A stretch of DNA of 64,000 bases from DASXTW01 sp036505215 (GCA_036505215.1 DASXTW010000100.1:4543-68542), one strand, 5' to 3'; positions 1-8,522 are shown, counted from the first letter of the stretch. Notes: a model not told the origin generated them from the sequence alone. Made by a program: numbers and translations.

Positions 1-520
1 GTACCTCTCTCTGTTCGGATATCGAGTGGATGCGGTGATCGTGAACCGGATCATCCCTGACGAGGTCAACGACCCTTACTTCGGCAAGTGGAAGGACATC
101 CAGGCGGAACACCTGGCCACGGTTCAGGAGTCGTTCGAACCGGTCCCGATCCTCACCGTCCGTCTGTTCGACCGGGAGATGGTCGGGCTGGAGCTCCTGG
201 CCGAGATGGGTGAGGAACTGTACGGAGACAAGGACGGAACCGAGATCCTGCACCGGGACGAGCCGCTCCGGGTACGGAAGCGCGGAACGTCCTACGTCCT
301 GTCCCTGCGCCTGCCCTTCGTGGAAAAAGCGGATCTGGACGTGTACCGAAAGGGCGAGGAGCTCTACGTGCGGGTGGGCTCGTACAAGCGGAACCTGGTT
401 CTTCCCCAGACCCTCCAGCGACTCGACGTGAAGGATGCGAGCTTCGTGGAGGACCGGCTGGAAGTGCGGTTCGCCCGCGAGGCGGCCGCAAGCCCCGCTG
501 GATCGATACAGGGAGGATGA
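1..520 (+). CDS. ArsA/GET3-family anion-transporting ATPase, C-terminal part
   Basis: The reading frame is open from base 2 to the stop at 518-520, so the gene starts outside the window and its P-loop half is missing. About 172 residues are visible. The first ~85 match the end of an ArsA-type ATPase (NRIIPDEV, then an EV(N)DPYF stretch and a leucine-rich LLAEMGEELYG). The last ~75 residues (from RVRKRGTSYVLSL) resemble the small beta-sandwich, HSP20-like domain fused to the C-terminus of many actinobacterial ArsA paralogues. Family knowledge: these are cytosolic ATPases of the SIMIBI class. The substrate of the actinobacterial versions is unknown, so arsenite export should not be assumed. The next gene begins within a few bases of the stop, suggesting co-transcription. 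Confidence 0.82.
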   Translation, partial: YLSLFGYRVDAVIVNRIIPDEVNDPYFGKWKDIQAEHLATVQESFEPVPILTVRLFDREMVGLELLAEMGEELYGDKDGTEILHRDEPLRVRKRGTSYVLSLRLPFVEKADLDVYRKGEELYVRVGSYKRNLVLPQTLQRLDVKDASFVEDRLEVRFAREAAASPAGSIQGG

Positions 521-522
521 AT

Positions 523-789
523 ATGGCAGGTGCCAAGACGCGTAAGAGCGCGACGGCCGCCGGCGATGGCCAGCCGGCTCCAGCTCCAGCCGGCCAGCCG
601 ATCTGCTCCGTCGCGTTCTGTCCGATCTGCACGGCCGTGACGGCTTTCGGTGAGGCTCGCCCGGATCTCCTGGAGCATCTCCTCGTGGCGGGCCGGGAGA
701 TGCTCCTGGCGATACGAGGATTGATCGACGCTCGATTGGAAGGTTCCCCCGAACGACCCACCAAGATGGAACGCTTGAGGATCGAATGA
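523..789 (+). CDS. Small Cys-motif protein downstream of ArsA-like ATPase
   Basis: Encodes an 88-residue soluble protein of unknown function. Two ATGs are in frame, at 517 and 523. The GGGAGG at 511-516 directly abuts the first, so the second, 6 nt downstream of it, is the better start. The N-terminal ~20 residues are Ala/Pro/Lys-rich and probably disordered. They are followed by a Cys-containing stretch (CSVAFCPICTAV) that could bind a metal, and then an amphipathic helical region (LLEHLLVAGREMLLAIRGLI). The tight link with the ArsA-like gene suggests a functional partner of that ATPase, but this is inference from position only. Confidence 0.6.
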   Translation: MAGAKTRKSATAAGDGQPAPAPAGQPICSVAFCPICTAVTAFGEARPDLLEHLLVAGREMLLAIRGLIDARLEGSPERPTKMERLRIE

Positions 790-872
790 AGAGCACAACG
801 TTCGAGTCCGCCCTGCAACACGGCATGAGAGGACGCTGACCGCCCGCGCGCCCGGGAAGGAGATGTTCGGCC

Positions 873-2003
873 ATGCCCGAGATCGATCGCGAGTTCTTGA
901 GGAAGCTCGCCGACTGGAGTTCGAACGGCATTCCCGTGTCCAGCCTGTACTTGGACGTGGACGGTCGCCGGTACCCGAGGCGGCAGGACTACATGGTGCG
1001 AGCGGAACAGCTCTGCCATGAGCTGCAGCGGTCGTCCAAGGACAGGACCTTGAATCGGGACGCCACGACCTCGGTGGCCCAGGACGCGGCCAGGATGCTC
1101 GAGTACCTCCAGTCGCTCGATCGGGGATCGACCCGGGGGGTCGCCCTGTTCTCGGCGTCGAAGGCCTCCCTGTGGGAACCCGTGGTTGTCCCTCGACCGC
1201 TGAAGGACCGCGCCACGCTTGCCCCTCATCCGTACGTGATCCCTCTCGAGGCGTTGGTCGAGACCTACGAGTGCTTCTGTACGGCGTTGGTCGACCGGGC
1301 CAAGGCCCGCATCTTCCTTGCCAGGATGGGCCAGATCCAGGAGCGCACCGACGTCTTCGACGACGTGCCGGGTCGCCACGAGCAGGGAGGCTGGTCCCAA
1401 TCGCGGTACCAGAGGCACATCGGCGACCACGAGACCCATCACCTCAAGCACGTGGCTGATGTGCTGCTGCGCTTCTACAAGTTGAAGAAGTTCGACCACT
1501 TGATCCTGGCCGCGCCGGACGAGCTGATCCCCGAGTTCGAGCGATCGCTGCACGACTACTTGAGACGGCGCATCGCGGCCCGGGTCACCCTCCCCATGAC
1601 CGCGTCGGCGGCCGAGGTCCTGCAGAAGTCGCTGGCGGTGGAGGAGGAGATCGAGAAGGCCCGAGAGCGCTCGATCGTGGAAAGGGTCACCGCTGAGACC
1701 TCCGCGGGCCGAAACGGGGTGGCGGGGCTGGGCCCGGTCCTGCACGCGTTGAACGACGGACGGGTGGACACCCTGGTGGTTCCCTTCGGGCTTTCCATGC
1801 CGGGAACTCGATGCCAGGAGTGTGGACGACTGGCCACCTCGGGATCGGTGTGCAGGACCTGCGGTGGAAGGCTCGAGCCCGTTCCCGATGTCGTCGAGGG
1901 GGCCGTCGCAAACGCCATTCGCCAGAGCTCCAGGGTGGAGATCCTGTCCCTGTTGGAGCCGGAGGAGACGGCCCAGGAGGTCGCGGCGTTACTGCGGTTC
2001 TGA
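873..2003 (+). CDS. Bacterial eRF1-domain (baeRF/Vms1-like) protein with zinc ribbon
   Basis: A 376-residue soluble protein of the bacterial eRF1-like family (baeRF10/Vms1-type). These proteins share the fold of archaeal/eukaryotic release factor domains and are suspected to act on stalled ribosomes or peptidyl-tRNA. Their bacterial role is not settled. Visible: an N-terminal domain ending around residue 120, a middle domain with the conserved KARIFLARMGQI stretch and GGWSQSRYQRH (around residues 145-190; the GGxSQxRxxR signature is typical), and a C-terminal zinc ribbon with two CxxC knuckles at about residues 314-317 and 328-331. A GAAGGAG Shine-Dalgarno at 856-862 precedes the ATG. It is probably downstream of the ArsA pair in the same transcript, after an ~83-bp spacer. 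Confidence 0.78.
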   Translation: MPEIDREFLRKLADWSSNGIPVSSLYLDVDGRRYPRRQDYMVRAEQLCHELQRSSKDRTLNRDATTSVAQDAARMLEYLQSLDRGSTRGVALFSASKASLWEPVVVPRPLKDRATLAPHPYVIPLEALVETYECFCTALVDRAKARIFLARMGQIQERTDVFDDVPGRHEQGGWSQSRYQRHIGDHETHHLKHVADVLLRFYKLKKFDHLILAAPDELIPEFERSLHDYLRRRIAARVTLPMTASAAEVLQKSLAVEEEIEKARERSIVERVTAETSAGRNGVAGLGPVLHALNDGRVDTLVVPFGLSMPGTRCQECGRLATSGSVCRTCGGRLEPVPDVVEGAVANAIRQSSRVEILSLLEPEETAQEVAALLRF

Positions 2004-2020
2004 CGAAAGGTTCGATGAAG

Positions 2021-2026
2021 TAGTCT
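2021..2026 (+). promoter_or_regulatory. -10 box (TAGTCT) of probable leaderless glucokinase gene
   Basis: TAGTCT fits the actinobacterial TANNNT -10 consensus and ends 7 nt before the ATG at 2034. No Shine-Dalgarno lies between them. Transcription would then begin at or next to the start codon. This is inference from motif and spacing; no strong -35 is visible. Confidence 0.5.
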
Positions 2027-2033
2027 CCACCGC

Positions 2034-2993
2034 ATGCCGGAGACCCTTGCGATCGGGTTGGACGCCGGCGGCACCAAGATCGAGGGACTGCTGGTCGACG
2101 TCAGCCTCGGTGGAATCCTCGACCGGCGGCTGGTCGAGGCCCCCGCCGAGGATGCCGAGGCGATGGCTGGAACCATCGTCGCCGTCGCCCGCGAGCTGAT
2201 GGCTGGCCGCAATGGGGTCCGGGCTCTCGGGGTCGGGGCTGCCGGCATGGTCGACCGCAACGGCATCATGCGCTACGCGCCGAACGTGGCGTGGCGGGAC
2301 TTCCCGTTGACCGAGCGGGTCAGGGCAGGCGTCGGGCTCCCCACGCTGGTGGACAACGACGCGAACGTAGCGGCCTGGGGCGAGTTTCGATTCGGGGCAG
2401 GACGCGGAACGAGTGACATGTTGCTGGTCACGGTGGGCACGGGGATAGGCGGCGGGATCGTGATCGAGGGGAAGCTGTTCCGAGGAGCCCACGGGTTCGG
2501 CGCTGAGATCGGGCACATCATCGTGGAGCCCGGAGGACCTCTGTGCGGATGCGGCAACCTCGGCTGCTGGGAACAAGTCGCGTCCGGCCGGGCTATCGGG
2601 CGCTTGGGGCGGCAGGCCGCTCTCGAGCATCCCGAGTCGATGATCGTCGAGGCAGCGAGAGGCGACGCCGAGAATGTCACCGGGGTCGAGGTGACGCTCG
2701 CAGCCAAGCAGGGTGATCGCGTTGCCGTGCGGATCCTGGCGGAGGTTGGCCGCCGCCTCGGCGAGGGAATCGCCGGCCTGGTGAACGTGCTCGATCCTGA
2801 CGTCGTTGTCGTCGGCGGGGGAGCGATCGCGGCGGGGGAGCTCCTCCTCGAGCCGGCCCGGCGGGCGTTCCTGGATTCCGTGGAGGCTCCGGAACACCGG
2901 CCCGAGGTCCCCATCCTGGCCGCCGCCCTCGCCAACGACGCCGGCGCCGTGGGCGCGGCCGACCTCGCCTGGCTGGAGGTGGGGCAGGCTTGA
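2034..2993 (+). CDS. ROK-family glucokinase
   Basis: A 319-residue cytosolic sugar kinase that phosphorylates glucose (or a related hexose) with ATP. The phosphate-binding loop LDAGGTK sits at residues ~9-15. A sugar-binding DNDAN motif follows around 103-107, then GTGIGGG around 138-144, and the ROK zinc-binding signature with CGCGNLGCWE at ~171-180. Length and motif order are those of actinobacterial ROK glucokinases. Its TGA overlaps the TTG start of the next gene (TTGA), so the two are translationally coupled. ROK members also include fructokinases and N-acetylmannosamine kinases, so the sugar is not certain. Confidence 0.88.
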   Translation: MPETLAIGLDAGGTKIEGLLVDVSLGGILDRRLVEAPAEDAEAMAGTIVAVARELMAGRNGVRALGVGAAGMVDRNGIMRYAPNVAWRDFPLTERVRAGVGLPTLVDNDANVAAWGEFRFGAGRGTSDMLLVTVGTGIGGGIVIEGKLFRGAHGFGAEIGHIIVEPGGPLCGCGNLGCWEQVASGRAIGRLGRQAALEHPESMIVEAARGDAENVTGVEVTLAAKQGDRVAVRILAEVGRRLGEGIAGLVNVLDPDVVVVGGGAIAAGELLLEPARRAFLDSVEAPEHRPEVPILAAALANDAGAVGAADLAWLEVGQA

Positions 2994-3898
2994 CCCGGGC
3001 ACTCAAGCTCGGGGTGATCCTCCCCATGTTCTCGGGTGATGCCGGGAAGGTGATCACCGCTGCGCGGTCGTCCGAGTCGCTGGGGTTCGACGGGGTCTTC
3101 GTGTTCGATCATTTCTTCCCGCCGGGCGGCTCGCCGGACCGGCCGGCCCTGGAGGCCTTCACCACGCTGGCCGCCGTGGCCGCCTCCACCGAGCAGGCAA
3201 GGATCGGGACCTTGGTGACCCGGGCGGTCCTCAGGCCTCCGGGCCTCCTGGCCAAGATGATGTCGACCATCGATCTGATCTCCGGCGGGAGAACGATCCT
3301 CGGGATCGGGACCGGCGATCCCATCGACCTCCCGGAGCACCACGCGTTCGGCTTTCCCAACCTCTCGGTCCGGGAACGGCGGGCACACCTGGCCGAGACG
3401 GTGGCCGCCCTCAAGGCGCTGTTCGAGGGCATGCCCTACGAGGGCGGCGAGCACGTTCCTCCGCTGGCCGGCCCCCTCCTGCCCCCGCCGGTCCAGCCGG
3501 GCGGCCCCACCGTGTGGGTGGGCGCGCAGAGCGACGAGGTGGTGCGGATGGCGGGCAGGCTCGCGGACGGCTGGAACGGGTGGGGACTGACCCCCGAGGA
3601 GTTCCGGGTCAAGGCAAAGCTGCTGGCCGAAGAGGCCGAGCAGGCAGGACGCACCGCGCAGGCTACATGGGCCGGCATCGCGCTCGTGGGGGAAGACGAT
3701 GCCGAGGTCGAGTCGCTCCTGGAGCGGCGGCGCCGAAGCAACATTGTCGACGCGCTGGCCTGGTCAGGCACGGCCGAGCGCTTCGTCGAGCACCTCCGCG
3801 CCCTGGCCGATGCCGGAGCAACGTGGGCGATCATGGTGGTGGCAGGACCTGCCGGCCGTCGCGAGCTGATCGCCGAACGGGTCCTCGCCCATCTTTGA
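2990..3898 (+). CDS. LLM-class (F420-type) flavin-dependent oxidoreductase
   Basis: A 302-residue TIM-barrel oxidoreductase of the luciferase-like monooxygenase class. In actinobacteria most of these use coenzyme F420 rather than FMN. Visible landmarks are the N-terminal KLGVILPMFSGD, FDGVFVFDHFF, the RTILGIGTGD loop around residues 103-112, the PTVWVGAQSDEVVRMAGRLADGWN stretch (split here as PTVWVGAQ and ADGWNGWG) and a C-terminal FVEHLRALADAGATW. The start is TTG, overlapping the glucokinase stop by four bases, with GGAGGTGGGG just upstream. Substrate unknown. The cofactor assignment rests on family context and cannot be proved from the sequence alone. Confidence 0.85.
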   Translation: MTRALKLGVILPMFSGDAGKVITAARSSESLGFDGVFVFDHFFPPGGSPDRPALEAFTTLAAVAASTEQARIGTLVTRAVLRPPGLLAKMMSTIDLISGGRTILGIGTGDPIDLPEHHAFGFPNLSVRERRAHLAETVAALKALFEGMPYEGGEHVPPLAGPLLPPPVQPGGPTVWVGAQSDEVVRMAGRLADGWNGWGLTPEEFRVKAKLLAEEAEQAGRTAQATWAGIALVGEDDAEVESLLERRRRSNIVDALAWSGTAERFVEHLRALADAGATWAIMVVAGPAGRRELIAERVLAHL

Positions 3899-3976
3899 CG
3901 CACCACTCGGGCGACCGTAAGCTCATCCCGCTCCGACCGATCAACGTCCGCACTTTCTCGATAGGAAAGGCTTGGG

Positions 3977-5287
3977 ATGACCAGACGCGTGCTGATCATG
4001 GGTGCGGCGGGTAGAGACTTCCACAATTTCAACGTGGTGTATCGCGATGACCCCGATACGGAGGTCGTCGCGTTCACCGCCACTCAGATTCCATTCATCG
4101 GAGACCGCAAGTACCCGGCCGAGCTGGCCGGTCCCCACTACCCGGACGGGATCCAGATCCACGACGAGGATCGTCTTCCTCAGCTGATCCGCGAACTGGA
4201 AGTCGACGACGTGGTCTTCGCGTACTCGGACATCCCTCATGAGTATGTGATGCACCGGGCCAGCCTCTGCCACGCCGCCGGAGCTTCCTTCGTCCTCCTC
4301 GGACCGAACGACACGATGCTCCGGGCCGACGTGCCCGTGGTGGCCGTGTGCGCGGTACGCACCGGATCGGGCAAGAGCCAGACGACCAGGAAAGTGGTGG
4401 GGACACTGCGGGCGAACGGCAAGACGCCGGTCGTGGTCCGGCACCCCATGCCGTATGGGAACCTTGTGGCCCAGAGGGTTCAGAGATTCGAGACGATGGA
4501 GGACCTGGACCGTGCACGCGTGACCATCGAGGAGCGTGAGGAATTCGAGCCGCACATCCAGCTCGGGACCGTGGTCTACGCGGGCGTGGACTACGGAGAT
4601 GTGCTCGAGCAGGCCCAGAAGGAGTGCGACGTCCTCGTGTGGGACGGCGGCAACAACGACTACCCGTTCTACAGGCCGACCGTCCACGTCGTGGTGGCCG
4701 ATCCGTTGAGGGCGGGGCACGAGCTCCGCTACCACCCGGGGGAGACGAACTTCCGCATGGCCCACGCGATCGTGATCAACAAGGTCGACTCGGCGACGCC
4801 GGAGCAGATCGCCGAGGTGGAGGCGTCCGCGAAGAGCGTCAACCCCGAGGCCATAGTGATCAGAGCGAAGAGCCCGGTCCGGCTGGAGGGGGACGGGGAC
4901 CTTGCCGGGAAGCGAGTTCTGGTGATCGAGGACGGGCCGACGCTCACCCACGGGGAGATGCTGTACGGAGCAGGAGTGGTGGCGGCCCGTCAGGAAGGAG
5001 CGGCCGAGATCGTCGACCCCCGCGACCTCGCCGTCGGTTCCATGAGAGACATCTACGAGAAGTACGAGATCGGTCCGGTGCTCCCGGCCATGGGGTACTC
5101 GGACGAGCAGCTCCGCGAGTTCGAATCGATGATCAACTCCGCCCCTGTCGACGTGGTGGTAATCGCCACACCTGTCGATCTGCGTCGTCTGATCAGCATC
5201 GACAAGCCCGCCGTACGCGTGCACTACGACCTGGAGGAGTCGGAGGGCTCGCCGACGATCGCGGACGCCCTTCGCCCGGTCCTGTAG
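3977..5287 (+). CDS. Cyclic 2,3-diphosphoglycerate synthetase-like GTPase
   Basis: A 436-residue cytosolic NTPase of the COG2403 family, usually annotated as cyclic 2,3-diphosphoglycerate synthetase. An N-terminal Rossmann-like domain (VLIMGAAGRDFHNFN, residues 5-19) is followed by a P-loop with TGSGKSQTTRK at about 128-138, a switch-like GVDYGDVLEQ, WDGGNNDYPF around 219-228, and an NKVD guanine-recognition motif near 268-271. In methanogens the enzyme forms an intramolecular phosphoanhydride in 2,3-bisphosphoglycerate. Many bacterial homologues are in organisms not known to make that compound, so the true reaction here is open. The ATG is preceded by GGAAAGG at a good distance. Confidence 0.82.
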   Translation: MTRRVLIMGAAGRDFHNFNVVYRDDPDTEVVAFTATQIPFIGDRKYPAELAGPHYPDGIQIHDEDRLPQLIRELEVDDVVFAYSDIPHEYVMHRASLCHAAGASFVLLGPNDTMLRADVPVVAVCAVRTGSGKSQTTRKVVGTLRANGKTPVVVRHPMPYGNLVAQRVQRFETMEDLDRARVTIEEREEFEPHIQLGTVVYAGVDYGDVLEQAQKECDVLVWDGGNNDYPFYRPTVHVVVADPLRAGHELRYHPGETNFRMAHAIVINKVDSATPEQIAEVEASAKSVNPEAIVIRAKSPVRLEGDGDLAGKRVLVIEDGPTLTHGEMLYGAGVVAARQEGAAEIVDPRDLAVGSMRDIYEKYEIGPVLPAMGYSDEQLREFESMINSAPVDVVVIATPVDLRRLISIDKPAVRVHYDLEESEGSPTIADALRPVL

Positions 5288-5311
5288 TCCCGGAACCGGC
5301 GGACTTCTGGG

Positions 5312-5317
5312 GTAGCC
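5312..5317 (+). promoter_or_regulatory. -10 box (TAGCCT) of probable leaderless EEP hydrolase gene
   Basis: TAGCCT ends 7 nt before the GTG at 5325, and there is no Shine-Dalgarno in between. The arrangement is the same as at 2021 and 13687, supporting a leaderless transcript and the choice of this GTG. Confidence 0.5.
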
Positions 5318-5324
5318 TTCGGCG

Positions 5325-6002
5325 GTGCGCGCGCTCGTTGCCTGCTACAACGTCCAGTCCTTTCGCGCGGGCGTGGAGCGCGCCGTGGAGGCCCTGGGGC
5401 GCGAGAAGCCGGACATCGTGATGGTCCAGGAGTGCGGTCCTCGCAGGGCCATCAGGAAGTTCGCCCAGTTCTTGGAGATGGACACGGTTTCCACCCATCG
5501 ACTCTTCACCCGCGTCCGCAGCGCCGTGCTGTTCGGGCCGCCTTGGCGCCTTTCCGGCGTGGACATCCACGATCTCTCTCGAGAAGGCCGGACCCTTCAT
5601 CGGGGCTTCATCGTCGCCCATTTGCGGGCCCGTGGCGTTCCACTCACCGCTGTGTCCGCCCATCTCGGTCTGGCGGCGAGGGAGCGCGAGCGGCATGCTC
5701 GGGAGCTCACCGACCAGGTGGCAGGGATCGACGGGGCGCTCATCGTGGGAGTGGACCTGAACGAAGGGCCGGATGGCCCGGCTGCTCGGTGGATCGGTGA
5801 GCGCCTGTTCGATGCCGGCGCCCACGTGGGGGTGGGTGCCCTGGAGACATTCCCGGCCCGCGGGCCGACCGCTCGCATCGATTACGTGTTCGTCAACCAG
5901 GCGGCGTCGGTCAGTCGGTGCTGGGTGGCCTCTGCGGAGGCAGCCATCGAGGCCTCCGACCATCGGCCGGTGCTGGCCGAGGTGGACATCTCGGAGCCCT
6001 GA
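5325..6002 (+). CDS. Endonuclease/exonuclease/phosphatase (EEP) family hydrolase
   Basis: A 225-residue metal-dependent phosphoesterase of the DNase I/EEP fold. The motifs appear in the usual order: ACYNVQSFR at the N-terminus (Asn for metal/phosphate binding), VQECG with the metal-binding Glu near residue 38, SAHLG around 108-112, GVDLNEG around 144-150 (Asp/Asn catalytic pair) and the terminal ASDHRPVLAE with the catalytic Asp-His near 210-215. There is no signal peptide or membrane segment, so it acts in the cytosol. The substrate could be DNA, a phospholipid head group or a phosphoinositide-like compound, and the sequence does not decide. It converges on the next gene. Confidence 0.82.
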   Translation: MRALVACYNVQSFRAGVERAVEALGREKPDIVMVQECGPRRAIRKFAQFLEMDTVSTHRLFTRVRSAVLFGPPWRLSGVDIHDLSREGRTLHRGFIVAHLRARGVPLTAVSAHLGLAARERERHARELTDQVAGIDGALIVGVDLNEGPDGPAARWIGERLFDAGAHVGVGALETFPARGPTARIDYVFVNQAASVSRCWVASAEAAIEASDHRPVLAEVDISEP

Positions 6003-6021
6003 CGCGGCAGAGGCGACCCAG

Positions 6022-6642
6022 TCAACCCAGGCCGAGCTTGCGCCTGGCCACGGCGATCGCCAGCTCCGAAGCGCCCTCGAGGCCGAGCCGGGTAGTGTTG
6101 AGGATGGAGTCGTACAGAAGCGGGTCGCGGATGTCCTTGCCGTAGAAGTGCTTGACGTACCCGGCCCGTTCCGCGTCGATTCGCTCGCACCGTGAACGAG
6201 CTTCCCTCACGTCGATGTTCTGCCACCGCATGATCCGCTCGACCCGATCCGTAAGATCGCCAACGAGAGCGATGTGGCAGGCGTCGGTTCGTCCGGCCAG
6301 GGCAGCCTGAGATCCTCGCCCGAGGATCACGTAGCCGCCGGAGTCCGCCAGGGAAAGAATGACCCGTTTGGTGGCCTCGGCCAGTGCTCGGTCGTCGAGC
6401 TCGGGCACTGCGGGGATGCCGAACTCGGGTGAGGCCGCGGCCAGCGCCAGGCCGATCTCCTCGATGATGGCAGGAGTGCGTTCGTCCCTGTGTTCGGCGA
6501 CCTCGGGCTCCACTCCCAGTCGCCGGGCAGCTTCATCGACGATCTCGCCGTCCACGAACGTGAACCCGAGGGCCTCGGCGAGGGCAGGCCCGACCCGAAG
6601 GCCGCCAGCTCCGTACTGCCTGGAGAGAGTCACAACAGCCAC
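6022..6642 (-). CDS. Cytidylate kinase-like family protein
   Basis: A 206-residue P-loop kinase of the cytidylate-kinase-like (Cytidylate_kin2) family. The N-terminal VTLSRQYGAGGLRVGPALAE carries the modified nucleotide-binding loop (residues ~4-23). GYVILGRGSQAAL around residues 105-117 and the C-terminal DAERAGYVKHFYGKD are typical. These proteins resemble nucleoside monophosphate kinases but their substrate is usually unknown. It is not the essential cmk by architecture. Convergent with the EEP hydrolase gene and followed at a short distance upstream by an esterase on the same strand. Confidence 0.78.
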   Translation of the reverse strand: MAVVTLSRQYGAGGLRVGPALAEALGFTFVDGEIVDEAARRLGVEPEVAEHRDERTPAIIEEIGLALAAASPEFGIPAVPELDDRALAEATKRVILSLADSGGYVILGRGSQAALAGRTDACHIALVGDLTDRVERIMRWQNIDVREARSRCERIDAERAGYVKHFYGKDIRDPLLYDSILNTTRLGLEGASELAIAVARRKLGLG

Positions 6643-6685
6643 GATGGGCTCCGGAGGGCGAAAAGCACTCCGCTGGGCACGGCGG

Positions 6686-7453
6686 TCAACCCGACGCGGT
6701 CGGAGCGTTCTGCGCCACGACGCCGGCGAAGTGAAGGGTTCGCTCGAAGATCAGCTCCGCGTCGTAATCCAGCGTGGCCACGTGATACGAGTTCGAAAGG
6801 GTCACCAGATCCTTCTGGGCGCTTGCCACACGCTGGATGACGTAGCGAGAGTTCGACGGCTTCGCCACGTGGTCCTCCGGGGAGGAGAAGACCATGAGAG
6901 GCAGACGCATGGAGGGGAGCTCCCGCTGGACGGATCGGTAGAACTTCCCCAGTTGCACGGCCGCCTTGAGGGGGACGCGGTCGTAGACGATCTCGTCCTG
7001 GCCGGGCTTCTTGATGTCGTTCCCCACACCTTTGGTCGTCCGGGTGAACAGACGGAGCAGGGGAACGAGCGCCAGCTCCGGCCGCCTGACATCGGGATTG
7101 ACGGCGACCACGCCTCTCAGCTTGTCTGGGTGCTTCGCTCCCAGGTGCAGGACCATGGCTCCGCCCATCGACAACCCCACCGCGATGACCGCGGTGCACC
7201 GAACCGCCAGATCGATGAGGGCCGCCTCGGACTCACGCTCCCAGTCCTGCCAGGTCGTGCCCTCCAGATCCTCCCACGAGGTGCCGTGCCCAGGGAGGCG
7301 TGGCCCCACCACCGAGATGCCGCGCTCGGCCAGCCACCGGCCCATCGGGCGCATCGAGGCCGGACACCCGCTGAAACCGTGTTGGAGGAGCGCCCCCACT
7401 GGACCCGCGTCGAAGCGGAAGGGCTCTGCTCCGGGGATGATCCGCGCGCACAC
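6686..7453 (-). CDS. Alpha/beta hydrolase (carboxylesterase/monoacylglycerol lipase type)
   Basis: A 255-residue serine hydrolase without a signal peptide. The catalytic triad can be placed as Ser95 in GLSMGG, Asp194 in SSPEDHV and His224 in NSYHVATLDYD. The oxyanion loop is QHGFSGCP at residues 24-31. The short cap and the final SYHV(A/I)TLDYD motif are those of the Est30/thermostable monoacylglycerol lipase family, which hydrolyses carboxyl esters or monoacylglycerols. A short membrane-protein ORF and, divergently, a PlsC acyltransferase lie beside it, so a role in lipid turnover is plausible. This is inference. Confidence 0.85.
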   Translation of the reverse strand: MCARIIPGAEPFRFDAGPVGALLQHGFSGCPASMRPMGRWLAERGISVVGPRLPGHGTSWEDLEGTTWQDWERESEAALIDLAVRCTAVIAVGLSMGGAMVLHLGAKHPDKLRGVVAVNPDVRRPELALVPLLRLFTRTTKGVGNDIKKPGQDEIVYDRVPLKAAVQLGKFYRSVQRELPSMRLPLMVFSSPEDHVAKPSNSRYVIQRVASAQKDLVTLSNSYHVATLDYDAELIFERTLHFAGVVAQNAPTASG

Positions 7454-7474
7454 GGGGCTAGGGCATGAGTGACG

Positions 7475-7597
7475 TCAGGGCCTTCGGGGGTTCCTGAACA
7501 GCTGGACCAGCATGAAGAGGGCGAAGAGCCCGGCGGCTCCCACCAAGAGCACAAGAACAGCAACAAATGTCCATTCGAGAATGCCGAACGCCAGCAC
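7475..7597 (-). CDS. Small single-span membrane protein (40 aa)
   Basis: A 40-residue ORF in the gap between the esterase and plsC genes, starting GTG. Residues ~5-34 form one long hydrophobic helix (FVAVLVLLVGAAGLFALFML) and the tail is positively charged (RNPRRP), so the C-terminus probably stays in the cytosol. A GGGAAGGAAAAC stretch lies upstream but at 14 nt, longer than ideal; a TATAGACT box lies further upstream. No family is recognised. The strong positive-inside membrane character argues that it is real. The alternative is chance hydrophobicity in a GC-rich gap. Confidence 0.45.
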   Translation of the reverse strand: MLAFGILEWTFVAVLVLLVGAAGLFALFMLVQLFRNPRRP

Positions 7598-7692
7598 GAC
7601 AGATGCGTTTTCCTTCCCGATCGGGTGCGGGTAGTCTATACCGGAGGTAACGAGGATCCCGAGGGCGGAGTCGAATCCTTTGAGGTGAGGCC

Positions 7693-8430
7693 ATGTTCTG
7701 GTGGCTGATGAAATACGTGTTCCTCGGGCCGGTGCTGAGGCTGCTGTACAAGCCGAAGGCTGTCGGGCTCGAGAACATCCCCGACGGTCCAGCCATCCTG
7801 GCCGCCAACCACCAGTCCTTCCTGGACGATCTCCTGCTCCCCCTGGTGGTCCCGGGCAGAAAGGTCGTATTCCTGGCGAAGGCCGATTACTTCGACAAGT
7901 GGTACCTCCGGTGGTTCTTCAAGGGTGCGAACGTCATCCCGGTCCGGCGCGAGAGCAGGTCGGGGGCCGAGGCCGCCCTTCAAACCGGCGTTCAGGCGCT
8001 CCGCGAGGGCAACCTGGTGGGCATCTTCCCCGAGGGCACGCGGTCCCCGGACGGCCGCCTGTACCGGGGCAAGACGGGAGTCGCCCGGATGGCCCTCGAG
8101 GCGCAGGTGCCGATCGTCCCAGTGGCCATCACCGGCACGTTCGAGGCCCTTCCCTATCACAAGAAACTGCCCAAGCCCGGTCGGGTGGAGATCCGCTTCG
8201 GTAAGCCACTCGACTTCCAGCGTCACTATGGGAACCCGGCAGATCGGTTCGTCCTGCGCTCGGTGACCGACGAGATCCTGTACGAGATCATGCTGATGTC
8301 CGGGCAGGAGTACGTGGACGAATACGGCTCGAAGGCCAAGGAAACCATCAGCCGTTCTGGGGAACTCTCCCCGTCAGAGGCCCAGGCTGAAGCCCAGCCC
8401 GCCTCCACGCCCACGGCGTCGCGCAAGTAG
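7693..8430 (+). CDS. plsC: 1-acyl-sn-glycerol-3-phosphate acyltransferase (PlsC family)
   Basis: A 245-residue acyltransferase that adds the second acyl chain to lysophosphatidic acid (or a related acceptor) on the cytosolic face of the membrane. Block I with NHQSFLD (catalytic His-Asp, residues 40-45) and block III with FPEGTRS (112-118) are intact, and the N-terminal ~20 residues form a membrane-associated helix. The C-terminal ~30 residues are Ser/Ala/Glu-rich and likely disordered. GAGGTGAGG lies just upstream of the ATG. Paralogues of this family can acylate other lipids, so the acceptor is inferred. Confidence 0.88.
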   Translation: MFWWLMKYVFLGPVLRLLYKPKAVGLENIPDGPAILAANHQSFLDDLLLPLVVPGRKVVFLAKADYFDKWYLRWFFKGANVIPVRRESRSGAEAALQTGVQALREGNLVGIFPEGTRSPDGRLYRGKTGVARMALEAQVPIVPVAITGTFEALPYHKKLPKPGRVEIRFGKPLDFQRHYGNPADRFVLRSVTDEILYEIMLMSGQEYVDEYGSKAKETISRSGELSPSEAQAEAQPASTPTASRK

Positions 8431-8522
8431 AGGACCCGTCTCTGTCTCTTCGGCCCTTGTCCTGGATGTGAGCCCCGTGCTGGTTTCGTGCTTAGTACCT
8501 CGACGTTGGAAGGAGGCGTGAC

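Noticed and set aside
26..520. A complete gene starting at the GTG at 26
   Set aside because: The frame is open to the window edge and the residues before it (YLSLFGYR) continue the ArsA pattern, so the gene is truncated by the window rather than starting there.
153..1745. A 530-codon open frame on the minus strand
   Set aside because: It lies opposite the ArsA, Cys-motif and eRF1-like genes and has the Arg/Pro/His/Gly-rich composition of antisense frames in GC-rich DNA, with no family motifs.
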